64,000 nt of DNA from Sanderia malayensis (GCA_013076295.1 RQOL01000139.1:372001-436000); one strand, 5' to 3'; shown: positions 1 through 12,138, counted from the first letter of the stretch. The notes: generated by a model not told the origin, from the sequence alone. Program-made: numbers and translations.

Positions 1-149
1 TCCGCCATCCGCACACAGACACTGACCGGTTCGTTTGTCCAGATCTTCACATCTTCCATCCAGCTTCTCTGCGGTCGACCTCTTCCCCGTTGACCCTTCC
101 ATCAACCATCAACCCTTCCGTGCATCACTGTATGTGCAAGAGTGCATCC

Positions 150-522
150 CTCGATTAAGCCCCACCAAAAATCATTTTTGCAAATAAGCCCCCCCTCGAA
201 TACGCCCTCATAAGTGCAGAATAATATCTTATTTCGAGAAAGCCCCCAGAGGACAATAGCTATACAATATCACTTCCTTTGACTCGAGACAAAAAAGCAA
301 AAAGAAACGCGATTTTCGTGATGATAAACAAATTATAGTTTTTGTTAGATCTTCACACAGCACTTTGTAAAAAAAGATTAGCTGATTGAGAAAATTATGT
401 CGTCTTTTTTCTGCCAACTTTTGAGGAAAAAGCAAAACTTTGAAATAAGCCCACCTTGAATAAGCCCCCCGCCCTCGAATAAGTCCCCACCCAAAAATTC
501 ATTTTTGCAAATAAGCCCCCGG
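150..522. repeat. AAGCCCC-rich dispersed repeat blocks
   Basis: Two related blocks, at about 154-195 and 430-522, share a motif like TTTTTGCAAATAAGCCCC and CTCGAATAAG. Just right of the assembly gap the same motif appears inverted (GGCTTATTTGCAA at 623-635), so the gap probably sits inside an inverted-repeat element. No coding potential is seen. Confidence 0.6.
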
Positions 523-622
523 NNNNNNNNNNNNNNNNNNNNNNNNNNNNNNNNNNNNNNNNNNNNNNNNNNNNNNNNNNNNNNNNNNNNNNNNNNNNNN
601 NNNNNNNNNNNNNNNNNNNNNN
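523..622. other. Assembly gap of 100 N
   Basis: A run of exactly 100 N, the usual placeholder for a gap of unknown size. It is flanked by inverted copies of a repeat, which would explain the assembly failure. Any reading frame crossing it is meaningless. Confidence 0.98.
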
Positions 623-1308
623 GGCTTATTTGCAAAATTATAAATCTAATTATAAATCTGTTCTTTGTCTAGGCATTGTTTTTCATCGAAGCAGTGCGTT
701 GCGTGGTTTCAGATTTTAGCGACCCAAAAAATCAAAAACGAGAAGAGCTTCCTTCAACTTCGTTCTTTTCTTCAACAAATCAACACGATTCTGCAAATAT
801 ATTTCCATTCGAAAATGGAACCGAATAAAGAAAATAAAGAGTTTCCGGATAAAAACGCCAAATTTCTCAAAAACATTTCGATCGTGCTTCAAAATAGTTT
901 CTTCAAAGCAAAGACAGAATCTTTCATCATCCGAAATTTTCTATTTAATCAGTGTGTGTCTGCTCTGTGGCATGGCAGGCTCGGACGAGTAAAGCGGAAG
1001 CAATTTCTTGCGCAGGGTTGATCATCTTGATCTCGGTTTTGAAGGAGGAAGTCCAAATCACAAAACTCGAAAAGAGACGCTAATTCGCAGACTTTACACT
1101 CTTCTCTTTGTGAAGTTTGAACGCAGGCTATTATTATGGTGTCATACAACATCGTAAACAGGAAATGAACATGTCTAGAAGCCACTTGAGCAGGGATTTT
1201 TGATAAAAACAATAAGAAAATAAATAATTTTGCCATTACGTATCAAATTTGTCTAATTTCCCCTGTTTTTCTTGATATTTTCTCAAACTTCAAAGGAAGC
1301 ACTGGATA

Positions 1309-1346
<38 letters not shown>

Positions 1347-1689
1347 AGGTGAGATAATAATAGTTGTTGTCGTTGTGCTGGTTCCAGGTATAGCTAGCTT
1401 CACGTGGTTGCAAAAGGTGGCCTTAGGTGATTCCATGTTTTAGTACGTACATAAGAAAACAAAATAAATTAATTTCCAATTCATAAATAATTCAAAACAG
1501 GAAATATAATGACAACGTTCAGTTCTTAACGGTAAAGCTACTGTCGAAATTGATTGTGTTGATTCAAGACGAAGACAGAAGTGTATAATATTGAACCCGA
1601 GGGATTCTACTAGCCAACTTGGCCAGTCCCTGGCTTTCATGACCACAATAAAATGTTGTAAAAGATCAAACAAAACAACTAAAAAGTTG
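623..1689. other. Non-coding stretch, no gene seen
   Basis: AT-rich sequence with only short uninformative reading frames on both strands. It includes a TA microsatellite (1313-1343). No recognisable domain, splice-consistent exon or complete mobile element was found. Confidence 0.5.
1313..1343. repeat. (TA)n microsatellite
   Basis: About 15 uninterrupted TA units in non-coding DNA, downstream of the homeodomain gene on its strand. Confidence 0.95.
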
Positions 1690-2112
1690 TTACAAGATAC
1701 CTCCACTCCGCAGCGATGAACAAAACATGTTATGTCCGGATAGTTTTCTGGAAAACTTTGATTTGGCATGCGAAAACGTGGCACTATCCTCGTTCTGTCC
1801 GGAAGCTTTATCTCGACGGCGCTTTCGGTTGTTTATCCATACTTTTATCTTGGCTACAGACAAACCAGTCTTCTCTGAGAGCTCGTTAAATTCGGCAGAA
1901 AAATTATTCGAAGTAGAAATTAAACCATTCGTAAATGCTGTGTTTAAAATTTCTCGCTGAGGCTCAGACAAAGCAATATTGGAATTCTCCATCTCGACGG
2001 ATTTGCAATTTACAAACACCGCCCAACAAATAAAGTTAGCATGATATGAAGAAACGGCAAATATGCGTCTGCGCAAAGCAGTAAATGTTTTGAATGGAAA
2101 CAGCATGGCCAT
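1690..2112 (-). CDS. Atypical homeodomain protein
   Basis: An uninterrupted frame of 140 residues. The second half reads as a homeodomain: helix-1-like QREILNTAF, helix-2-like EFNELSEKTGLS and a recognition helix KIKVWINNRKRRR. It keeps the invariant Trp48 and Asn51 and a basic tail, as expected for a nuclear DNA-binding transcription factor. The spacing between helices 1 and 2 is about four residues longer than in canonical homeodomains, close to the three-residue loop extension of the TALE class, although the recognition helix lacks the TALE WFINAR pattern. The start is uncertain: the longest frame begins at 2112, but an in-frame ATG at 1992 lies just before the domain and would give 100 residues. 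No intron is visible, so this may be a single-exon gene, a terminal exon or a retrocopy. The specific homeobox family is not recognised. Confidence 0.65.
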   Translation of the reverse strand: MAMLFPFKTFTALRRRIFAVSSYHANFICWAVFVNCKSVEMENSNIALSEPQREILNTAFTNGLISTSNNFSAEFNELSEKTGLSVAKIKVWINNRKRRRDKASGQNEDSATFSHAKSKFSRKLSGHNMFCSSLRSGGIL

Positions 2113-5100
2113 GACAATATGCTCAATGATTAATCACTCATGTTGCCACATGAACCGGATGAAACGCCTTGTATTCATTACAGCATGTTGGATTAATCAA
2201 CTGATTATTATTACTACATGTAAGTGATTAATACCGGGCCGGGTGGTGAAGTAACAAGTTATAGAAATAATATGCATGTAAACCATACCCATCGTCCATT
2301 GCATATTGATATATCATCCATGAAAAGCAACTAACAAATGAAGAAGCAAAATATGAAGAATTTGTTGTGGCAATGCTTTCAGTACGGAACACCGTGAACT
2401 AAAAGTTACTATTTTCAATAGCCCATCACAGAATAACTGCGGAGATATTTAATGTTCTCAAAATATAAGTAAAAATAGCTTAATGTTTGTAAAATTTCCA
2501 GTTAACACGCTTTCAGCAAATAACACCGTCTAAATCTGGGTAACGTAGTCCAACATATCGATGATGTTGGACTTTGTCACATTGTTCAGCGACTCGACAT
2601 TTTAAAATGAATTTCCTTCCAATCGTTCCATTATTGATCATTGTCAATAGCGGAATGGGTTGGTTATACTTAGGCAATAGGGTTGAAAAACACAAATTTG
2701 GTTTTGTTTTAAATAAAACAAAGACAAAGTTATAATTTTTGATTTAGGAAATAATGAATGTAACCATTCTCAGCTCCTGCTTGTCAAGAGTTGTTGTTGA
2801 TTATTCTGAAACCAGATAAACATTTAACTTGAAGAGATTTAACGTTCAGATAATAAATATGTCCAAAGTAAAAGTGTGTCAATGATTATTAGCCCATTCC
2901 CTATAATCAAAGCAAAATTTAAACGAGTTAATATTTTCAAACTATAGCTATAAGAAAAGGTAACCTGCTTTTGAACAATGCGCATTTTTCGACATTCTTT
3001 CACGTGACTTTTAGTTCTGCTTCACTGAGCAGGTAATGCTTCTTTTTTAAATGTTTGAATTTTAATTTAACTTATTTTAATAATTGCCTACAAAAGTAAA
3101 TGATACCATGAATGTGTAAACATTGTCAAGGTTCGTTGACTTTCTATTGCAAGCAGTAGCTAACGCATATCTTCGTATGTTATCTCAAAATCCATTTATT
3201 AATTAGAAATCGTGACATCGTTGTTATTTTTGCTCTAGTTATTATTGTTATTCTTTTTATTATTTTCAGTATTATTGTTACTACCCTTAGTAATCCTTTC
3301 AGTATCATACCAATTGTATTATTACTAGCTACTGTTCTTATTATCATCAATTTGCATATCTACACATTGCAAAACAATTCATGCAGATTTGACTCTGTTT
3401 ATCTCAATCATCACGCGTTATCAAGAAAAACACCACATTTTGAATATTACAAGTTATCAAATATAAAATGTCGATAGCAATAATATGATGGCAATAGCGA
3501 GTAATCCCAGGGTATTTGCTAGCCCTTCAAACATCAAAATACGACCAAGCGCCTCATAGAAGCAAGCAGACACTAACAACGTTGACCAACCAGACTTATG
3601 AGTTTCAAAAGAGTCGGAAAATTTAAATTAACAACCTATATTAAAAATCATTCAATGTTGCTTTGAAGCAGATAAAAATGCAACAAAATATAATAAAACA
3701 AAAGGTCCTATCATTTTAATGTTACGATATCAAGAAGACAGAAAGATTTAAGCAGAATGTCGGGAAGCCTCCTCAACATCAATTTCAATTTTCATGTTTT
3801 ATGATCGTTTATTCAAAATTTTTCAGAAAGAAGAAACCTAAAGTTTTGCCAACATAATGGCTTTTCTTATCCGATATTTCAAATACAGCAAGTGGTTCGT
3901 TCTTTAATTTTAGATGTTGACAAATAGAGGTTACTAAGCGCGTGTGCTTGATGACGGGCAAAAACGGTCCAGTTTGACTTGTTGAAATGTAATGCAATAA
4001 TCCAATTAAAAGCAATAATTTGCCTCAACAGAATCATACTTAAATATCTACGTTATTTAAAGGTTCAATATATTTCTCAGTTTTCACCAATCTATCTTTC
4101 TAAATTAGGAATACTTCAACAGGTGCTAATCAATAAACTTACCTGCAAGATCTTCAATGTTCTTACGTACTTCATAAGTATGTGAAGCATGTATTCACCA
4201 CTGCGTGTTACTCAAAATAATTATACTAATTGCTTTTTTCTTTTTTCGAACCACAAATATGAAAATCCCGTGCTGATACAAGCAACCTAGTGAAGGAAAA
4301 ATCGCATCTTCAAAACAACATAAACAAGTATATCCGCGTTGCTGACAAGACAATCAACATTTACTTCCGAATTACCCTGCATATCGCAAATTATGCCAAG
4401 GTTTCTTTGACAAGCTCTCTGATATTGACAGATTGAAAGTTACCAAGTTAACAATATTTAGTTTTTTAATGGCGGAGAGAGGCAGTGATACGCCAAAACA
4501 ATGGTATTCAAGTTATTAAATGACCTGACTCTACAATATTTTATGGCTTCTTTATCTATCTGATTGCCTTGGAATAGGGCGAAGGACCTGACGTTTGCCA
4601 ATGAACATATTTGAAATAGATATGCTTCTTGTTGATATGAAAACAAGTGTAAACAAAGCATACACTGTTCCCATATATTCTTAGCAAAATTATTTGAGAT
4701 TCGGGCAGCTTTTGATTGTCGGATGTAAACATTAAAAAGCACATATTGTAAGATGTTATTTATAAACAGTATTGTAAACAGGGTGTTTTGTTTAATTTCA
4801 TCAATAGGTTCTTAATTTTGCATATCAAATGAAATTAATGTTTCATCACAAGGATCATTGGTAGCAAGGTGCTGTTAAAGTGCAACCCTCCATTTAAAAT
4901 ATTAGCAATTGCAGCGAAATGCTGATACGATTATGTAATGCAAACATGTATGGTGGGTGCATTTAAAATGGTCTCAATTGAGTAGTTCATCTAATTGATG
5001 AACGAGCAATATGAATCATTGCATCGCCCACCAGCATTTTTAGTTACAATTAGTTTGTGTGTGATCCCTTGTGAATTCACTGAAGCGGAAACAACACATT

Positions 5101-5244
5101 TCTTTGCAAACATGTCATTTGACATCTTTAAATACTTGTATAAGTGAAAATGATTACCACTTCTGGCATCACACCACTTGGGAAGGACGAAGCTTGGAAG
5201 CTTGTAGCAATCAGAGTTCAAAGGAATCAGAAGAAGCAGAAAAC
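2113..5244. other. Intergenic region, no gene seen
   Basis: About 3.1 kb of AT-rich DNA upstream of two divergently oriented genes (homeodomain on minus, EGF/trefoil gene on plus). Reading frames are short and lack recognisable domains. It presumably holds both promoters, but no convincing TATA box or other control site could be assigned. Confidence 0.5.
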
Positions 5245-5248
5245 ATGG
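5245..5248 (+). CDS. Exon 1: start codon exon of EGF/trefoil gene
   Basis: ATGG followed directly by the donor GTAAGT. The phase (one base left over) matches exon 2, which has no in-frame ATG of its own. Any 5' UTR upstream could not be delimited. Confidence 0.65.
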
Positions 5249-8200
5249 GTAAGTTTTCCATTTTGATTTTCTGACGTCTGGATAATTTTATTCAGCTAAA
5301 ATTAATCGGTTTTGGATGAAAAATATCACAAGTAGCTACGGGCAATAATCCTTTTTTTTACATTTGTTCAACATTTTTTGAAAATTTACTAAAAAATTAA
5401 ATTGCCTTCTTACATTAAACGTTTTCAAAATAATCAACCTAAGAGTTGGCTGTGAGTAAGATAGAAGAGAACTATACTTTAGAATAGAAGGTAGATAAGC
5501 ACATTTTTATCGCTTTTCTACCTTCTTTTCGGACGTATTTTCTTACACCTGAAGACGAGTAAAGCTCGAAGCGTCGTGTATTTTATTAGCTTTATTGCAC
5601 AGTTTTAATTTACCTAAAAATATATGTATTCTTTATATACTGTCTTTAATATGTCTGGGTAAAGAGTATTCAACATTTATAAATCATTACTGATCCGTCA
5701 AATATTATAAGGCTTTTTATTAGTAATGTAGTTATTGTGCAATCATTAGGATTTATGACAAACCTAAAGAAAATATCAAATTTTTCAGTTTTGCAAATGT
5801 TTCGCAGCTCATAAACGTTCGCTAACAAGTAGCATATCCAAATGTTATTGTCACATCTCACTAAAATCGTAGCAAAGCTTACCAGTATGACAATTTTCTA
5901 TCAATGGTCGGAAATATTGATTCAGCAATATTAATATACGATTAAACCACATATCGCGTTGCTTAGTTTTGTATTCTTTCTAGATTGTTCACTATTCTTC
6001 ACTATTTTTCCGATATCATAACTCCAAACCACTCACAATACACTGTGATGGCGTGTAAGCAGAGCAAGGAATTTTGTTTAGAGTTTACCTCCTGGTCACT
6101 TAATTATTGGTGGGAAACAGGCATTGTAAACAGGTCGCAGTGATCCAAAACGTGATACAATCATTGTCTCGAAAGTCACCAAAAGCAAGCGAATATATAC
6201 ATTAAAGAAAAAAATCCTGGTCACTGATCGATAGATTCGCTTGTTTAGAAAATTATAAAATTATCCGTAATTGTATCTTACCTATCTGGCAAATTACTGA
6301 AGCCGCAAAGCAAACAATCTCGCATCTTTCTCTGTGTTTTCCGAGTTTCTAAATTGAGATATTTCGAGTTGTTTCAGAGATAAAATCATGATCTTTGCTC
6401 CTCAGTCATTCCCAGGTTCCTCGGTCGTTTCCATTGGTTCATTTTACAAAAACAATGCTAATTTTCCAGCAGTAACTTTCAACGCTGGTGGTTTCAATGG
6501 CTCGCGTGTGTTCTACGAAATGAGAATGCTACATATTGCGAAATGAAAATATTCAACTATTATACTGCTGATTTACTTCTCTGGTCAAAAGCGAAACCAA
6601 ACTGGGTAAGCGCGATATTAACTTTCCAATTCTTACGTTCACAGGTTCCTTCAAGACGATCATTTTTCTGGCAGTTGTTTTTCTCGCCTGTTTGAAGAAC
6701 TATGCTGACGGAGAAATTACACCGAAGCCGTATACACCCAGTGGTGAGTTGTTACAGCTATTACCAAATTGTGCTTAAGTACTTGCGCTGTTTGGAATTA
6801 TTATTATGCGAAGAATTATGGGAGAATTAAGAACATAATTATCCCAAAAGTATCGTTAATAGAAGCAAACTCGCACAGGGGGGTTTACTCAACTGGAAAA
6901 TACAAACCTATCAAGTAACGTGTCTTCGTAATCTATGAGGAAGTTGAGATTTCGAAATGAGTTCGAGAGTAGGAGGATTTGAAAATGATTTCTTGATCGA
7001 AACTTTTTGAGAATCATAGTTTTTTGTAATCTCTGTGTGTTATGAATTTACTTTAAACAAGATGGAAAGTTCTCGCCCACCGCTATTATTCAAACAACAA
7101 ATACTTCCTGTTGGTTAAAGTGCATAGTTTGATACCACTGATAAAGACCTTCCACGTTCGCGTTGAAGTTTAAAAAAGAACGAACCTGTCATTCCAGTCA
7201 TTGGAGAAATATTTTTCATAACTTATTATTTATAACATTGATGTCATTGTTAAAATGCTCGTACTGGAATCCCAGTTCCTCTTGCATTCTAAACCACCAC
7301 AGGAATGCGATTAGATGCAACAGATACTTTTGTAGCGAGGCGGGGAAGAATAGAACACAGAGAAAACACGTCCGTATGATTATGCTGCTTTTCTAAATCT
7401 GACTCGATTTCTAAGTTACAACTACATTAAGATTAACGGTTAATTAGGTTCATAAATCAATATGACAGGTCAGCGTGTTACTAGGCGCTTGCTAACTGAG
7501 ATAATTATTAATTACTAAATGATAATTTATTTGACCTAGCAACATAATAAATACGTAAACACTACATTTCTATACATTTATAGGTTCCAGGGTTGAAAAA
7601 ATTTACCATAAACTTCTGGATTCAAACTTATGAATAAAAGATTGATTCATAAAAGTACGATTAATGAATGTACTAGCTGTTAACATTGTTAAAATGAGTG
7701 CTGCTGTGATGTAACCAGGACTAAAGCATCTAGCATTTGATTAAAACGATATGTTTTGAAATGAGTGTTTTGAATTAAAGAAAATGTGGAGAGGGGGTGT
7801 TTAGCATGCTTGGAAGCGTAGATATCCATATTGGTAACAGGTTGTTTCTCTATATTAGATGTGCTTGAATGTTGTCATTTGTGTTTGACATTTACGTTTC
7901 ATAGCTGGATATTGGAATTTCAGCAAATCATTCTCAATCAAAAGAAGGTGGACGCTGAGTTTGAAGATCAAAGATAAAACTCAAATCTTTGTTGATGTGA
8001 CTTCCACAATGAACACAAAACAATACAAAAAACAGAGGAATAAATGTAGAAAACCCCAGATTAAAAAGAAAACTAAATTAAATGCCCATCAACAATTTGA
8101 AATCTGGACTTTCTGGACAGGGATTACTTAAAAAAAAATAAAACATAATGATGGTGCAAATGATGACACAATGGTTTTTAAGGCCTACTATACTTCCGCG

Positions 8201-11200
8201 CAGATTTCCTCTTCTGCTTGCAGGCATTCATTTTTATAAACTTATCCCCAGCAACAAGAAAGCCACTCCTGTGTTCTTGTCGAAATAAAAATGGCCTTTT
8301 TGGGGCCTTCTCGATTCTGGCCACGAATAAAAGCTAATAACCAGCAGATAAACCAATAGCCAAAACAAATATCGTTTTCTCAATGTTTCTAAAACGTCTC
8401 ACTGTACTGCTGCAAAGATTACCGCCATTGATGAATTGATAATAAAACCAGCATGCGGCTAAACGGAGGAGGATTTAAGGCCACGCGCAGGCTAGAATCC
8501 GACAAACAAACAAACATCCAAACATCCAAGATTTTTTCTCGAGAAGGACTCAATTATGTTCTGCTGCGCAGCCGCTTCACTTCGCTCCGCTACGCAGAAG
8601 CAAAAACCTCTAAATGATGGCCCATTGCACCTAATTTTTTCTTGTTAGTTCAATAGTAGGATGCTAATGAAATATTATTATAAAATTTATATTTTATCTC
8701 TGCTTTATACAATGGGGGCACCAATCAATGTTCGGAAATTTCAAATAAATACCGTCTATTTTGCTGTTAGGAAAATGATATGGATATAATATCAAAATAA
8801 GAACGCTCTCCTTTAGAACAAAAAGAGTGACATGAAAAAATATGGTATGTCACAAGCAAGGAATACTTGGTACATCATACAAAATACTGGAATTAAATTT
8901 CGAGTTTTCCACAAACTGTTAATCCGGGCAGATGGATAGGAAGTCAGCACTGTATAAATAAAGTACTGTATTAAAATTCAATTTTTCATAAATCCATGCC
9001 TGTGCTTGCAGGAGGTGGCGGTGAGTGTGACACAGATCTTGATTGTTCAAGCCAAGGTCGCTGTGCAGAAGATGAAAGTGCAAACCAAAGTTCAAGCGAA
9101 GAAGATGATGATGAAGGCAATTCTGGCAAATGCATTTGCAACACAGGTAGAGATGGAAAGAACTGCGGTAAGTCCATAGAAAACTGCATAAAATATAGCT
9201 TGCCTATCGGCTAAACATGGCTTGATTATCAGCTAAAGATAGCTTGCTAACTGGTCAAAGATGATTGGTCTATCAGTTAAAAATAGATTGTTTATGAGTT
9301 TAATATTGCTGGTCTATCAACTAAATATAACTTGCATCTTGGCCAACAATCGCTGGCTTATTTGTGATACATAGTTCTGTCAGCAAAGAATAACTTGCCT
9401 GTCAGTCATTATGATGGCCTAAAAGTAATGATTATTGTTCAAAGGCTGCCTCCATCTGCACCGCATTGAGAGCAGTTCCTGTTATAGAAGCGTATTGCTT
9501 AGCAACCATAGACAATCGGAAGAATGAAACATAAGAAGAGTAGAACAGTGCATTACTGTATACATTGTTTGCCTTGTTGCAGAAAAGGAAGACAAGAAGT
9601 CGAGGAAGAGAACAATCTTTGGTCTTGGGAAAGAACTAAAAAGGGAATTGACATTTGCCACGGATCTTGCAGCTACAGGACTTGATCCAGCTGAGTTGGC
9701 GGCAAATGATATGTCTTTTCTCATATACAACCCCAGGTCAGAGAGATACGTAAGAGCAACTGAAACACGTCGGGTTCCTGGAAGCCAATGGGGTAACAAA
9801 TACTTGGATGCAGACTTCGATTACAGAGGTGCCGGAAAGTTATTCAAGTTGAAAAGTCTTGGCGGTGGCAAATACAATATCATTGGAATGGACGACGACG
9901 GAGCTGAGGAAACTGGTTATGTCTATGTTTCTGATACAACAACGGGGGTTGTTAAAAAGAGTCGAAGATTGATGAAAAGTGAGACGAGTAAAGATGAAGA
10001 GCCTTACAAATTCCAATTCCTCAAGCACAGTATGCAGAATGGTATCTATAAGATCAAAAGCGATGGAGTGACCTTGTTTCAGGGAATTAAAGGCCACAAA
10101 ATCAAAGCAGACAATCGGGGAGATCGTGCCAAATCAGAGGAAATTTGGTTCGAATTCAATTTGCCAGCGGTAAGTAATAATATCTCTAGAATATATATAT
10201 CTGGAAATATATCATATCTCTTTTAATAGCCATGCTGAGCTGGAAGCTTTTGAGGGCTTAGAGCGATTCTTCCGTATTTGTTTCGCGAAGCTTTTAATTG
10301 ATTCAATGCCTGGGGTGAATGAACATATCTTAGCTCTTCGATATCTTGCTTTCTAAGCATAGAAAAGAAAGAAACTGTTGCTCTGTAACATTCCCGTTTA
10401 CCAAACGAAAGAAATCTGAACAATTCTCTTCTTTGGGTGTTTAGAAGTTGCCAGAATGTCTTATTTTTGCCAATATCTCCATTACAAGTTAACTAATTGC
10501 AGTCGGAAGCTAGCCTTGAACTCTCTCGGGCCATCAACGGAAACGGTGCGCGAAGAAGTGCTTAGTACCAATCGGGAGTGGATGGTTAATATTTAAAATC
10601 CGTGCGTCGGGTGAAAACTTTACCATTTGGTCAAGTTTGCGATGGCAAAGTTTTTCAAAAATTACTTATGTACATATTGATTATTATAGAAAATGTCATT
10701 GAAAACGACAGTTACCGACACAAGACAAGATGCTCTTGCCCAAGGCGACGACCTTGAAGTTGACCATGAAGAATACGACAACAATCATGACGCAGATAAA
10801 ACAGTCACTCTCAACAAAGTGACAACCAAGTCCAAAGTGTTGACAAAGCTAGAAAAAACTGGCGTTAGCGGAACAGCCGGTGTCAAAGGTAATGAGAATA
10901 ATTTGTACAATTGCAAGCCATTCAACTATCAAATGCTAAATAACCCTAAAATAAAAAAAATTCTTCTTTCAAAACTTGGGTTAAAAGTGCGAAAACGGAC
11001 GTTTCTGATTTATGAAAATTCTCTAGACATCTTGTATGCACAGGATTTGTGTAAATTCAAAAAAATCCACAGGGTGCAATCCTTTAATTGTGATCACATG
11101 ATTGTGAAAACCAAAAATTTCACCCATTCGTTGACCCAGCTCAGCGATAAATACTTGATCTCAAAAAGACATTTGATATAATTTTGCGGAGTAACAAAAA

Positions 11201-12120
11201 TAAGGTCAAGTTGCTAAAACTTTACCCATAAATGCTCTCTGGCAGATTGTATCCTCACGAATTCCCCGGTCGAGAACTTGAAAATTCTGCTCAGAGTGCA
11301 GCAGTTATCTTCCCGGTGATAAAGCATTCTCACTAGGATTGATGGGCTCAGTCATACTGCTCGCCAGCCTCCATATAAGAAAGCCTGTAAGAGTTTCCCA
11401 CCTTTCCAGCTTGTAGTTAACCTTGCAATTTGGACCACTAACAAGGTGAAAACGTCAATGGTCCAGATTAGCAAATTGCTGTTGGTGTAAAATTGTTGAC
11501 TATAATCTTTCCCGCCAATCAATCACTGTGACTCCAGCAAGTATCTGATCTGGTGCTGAGGCACTGAGAGAATAGCAGCAATCACAAAACCTTATTGAGT
11601 GAGCTCATATGAGCTCTTGTGAAACGTGCCCCAAGCAAAAGAGGTACAAAGTATGACTTCAAATGAAGCAAACATTAGCAATACATCCCACTTGAAGCAT
11701 TCTTTATCTGATGTTTTTTAGAGCATTAGCGGCAGCCGTGAAAACTGACAGCTGCCAAAAAGAAACATAATCATTATAAAACATCCCAATTTTTCAACGA
11801 ATGAAACTTTTCAATGTTCTCTTTCAGCCAACATCGGGAATATTGGAATAACGGCAAATCACGAAAGATCGACAACAGATCAAACTACAAAAACAGATGT
11901 AACGACAAAAGACATCATTCTGACGATCAAGGCAAAAACAAAAGTCTGCGTTGAATACACTTACAGGTTCCGGAGCAGGTTTGACGAGCAGACTTTGGAA
12001 ATAACAGATACATCAAAACCGAGCATGAAGTTGATAGGGCACAAGCTCATTGCGCCACAAACAAGTGGAGACATAACAATGAAAATAAGAGATGTGCCAG
12101 TGGGGACAAGTTGCGTGTGA
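5245..12120 (+). CDS. Secreted EGF / trefoil-like / aerolysin-like protein (six exons)
   Basis: Six exons join in phase to an open frame of 446 codons including the stop: 5245-5248, 6645-6743, 9012-9167, 9583-10169, 10690-10888 and 11828-12120. Every junction has GT and AG ends. Exon 1 supplies only ATG plus one base, but the join gives a clean signal peptide. Layout: signal peptide about 1-21; EGF-like domain with six Cys (35-86); a basic SRKR site (93-96) that a furin-type protease could cut; a region of about 170 residues with beta-trefoil character; then about 165 residues rich in Thr, Lys and alternating polar/apolar residues, as in the strand-forming part of aerolysin/ETX-MTX2-type proteins. 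Signal peptide, EGF and gene structure are seen directly. Trefoil and pore-former calls are inferences, and another secreted lectin or cytokine-like function is possible. It faces the giant RTX gene tail to tail. A decayed copy lies at 15.1-15.6 kb. Confidence 0.75.
6645..6743 (+). CDS. Exon 2: signal peptide
   Basis: Follows acceptor TTCACAG and ends at donor GTGAGT. It encodes a Lys followed by a hydrophobic core (TIIFLAVVFLAC), then a short hydrophilic linker with Pro and Thr, a typical secretory signal and early mature region. Phase 1 at both ends. Confidence 0.75.
7322..7582 (+). repeat. Intron segment duplicated at 14.0-15.0 kb
   Basis: Part of intron 2 of the EGF/trefoil gene. It matches 14041-14204 plus 14969-15038 at high identity, including the string ATATGACAGGTCAGCGTG. 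The second copy is split by a LINE fragment. The match shows that a piece of this gene was duplicated downstream. Confidence 0.8.
9012..9167 (+). CDS. Exon 3: EGF-like domain
   Basis: A symmetric phase 1-1 exon of 52 codons, the usual arrangement for an EGF module. Six cysteines are present, ending with CICNTGRDGKNC. An unusual run of Ser, Glu and Asp sits between Cys3 and Cys4. Acceptor CTTGCAG and donor GTAAGT are both strong. Confidence 0.8.
9195..9415 (+). repeat. Diverged 22-bp minisatellite in intron 3
   Basis: About ten head-to-tail units of 22 bases with the approximate form ATAGCTTGTCTATCAGCTAAAG. Units start near 9195, 9217, 9239, 9261, 9283, 9305 and so on, decaying to the right. 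It lies between the EGF and trefoil exons. Confidence 0.75.
9583..10169 (+). CDS. Exon 4: basic site and trefoil-like domain
   Basis: Begins with a Lys/Arg-rich stretch containing SRKR, then an amphipathic segment, then repeated short strand-like blocks: FLIYNPRSERYV, KLFKLKSLGGGKYNI, YKFQFLKH and FQGIKGHKIKA. Such spaced hydrophobic/aromatic blocks with Gly-containing turns suggest a beta-trefoil of the fascin, ricin-B or FGF/IL-1 type. No QxW ricin signature is seen, so the subtype is open. It ends in phase 0 at GCG followed by GTAAGT. Confidence 0.7.
10690..10888 (+). CDS. Exon 5: Thr/Lys-rich beta-strand region
   Basis: Follows acceptor ATTATAG in phase 0. It encodes alternating polar and apolar residues rich in Thr, Val, Lys and Asp (for example TVTLNKVTTKSKV), a pattern compatible with amphipathic strands or an insertion hairpin of a beta-pore former. 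Donor GTAATG is weaker than the others. The open frame runs on past it without domain character, so splicing to exon 6 is preferred. Confidence 0.65.
11828..12120 (+). CDS. Exon 6: C-terminal strand region and stop
   Basis: Follows a pyrimidine-rich acceptor (CTCTTTCAG). It continues the Thr-rich alternating pattern (STTDQTTKTDVTTKDI) and ends in TGA at 12118-12120. Two Cys residues remain in this part. The following sequence contains a poly(A) signal 19 bases after the stop. Confidence 0.7.
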
Positions 12121-12138
12121 AAGTGACATCAAAGGTCC

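Noticed and set aside
665..1021. 118-residue frame right of the assembly gap
   Set aside because: Composition of AT-rich non-coding DNA, no domain, and it overlaps an opposite frame of equal quality.
10693..11181. Unspliced extension of exon 5 of the EGF/trefoil gene
   Set aside because: After the donor at 10888 the frame loses the Thr-rich strand pattern and becomes AT-rich, while the exon at 11828 restores it in the correct phase.
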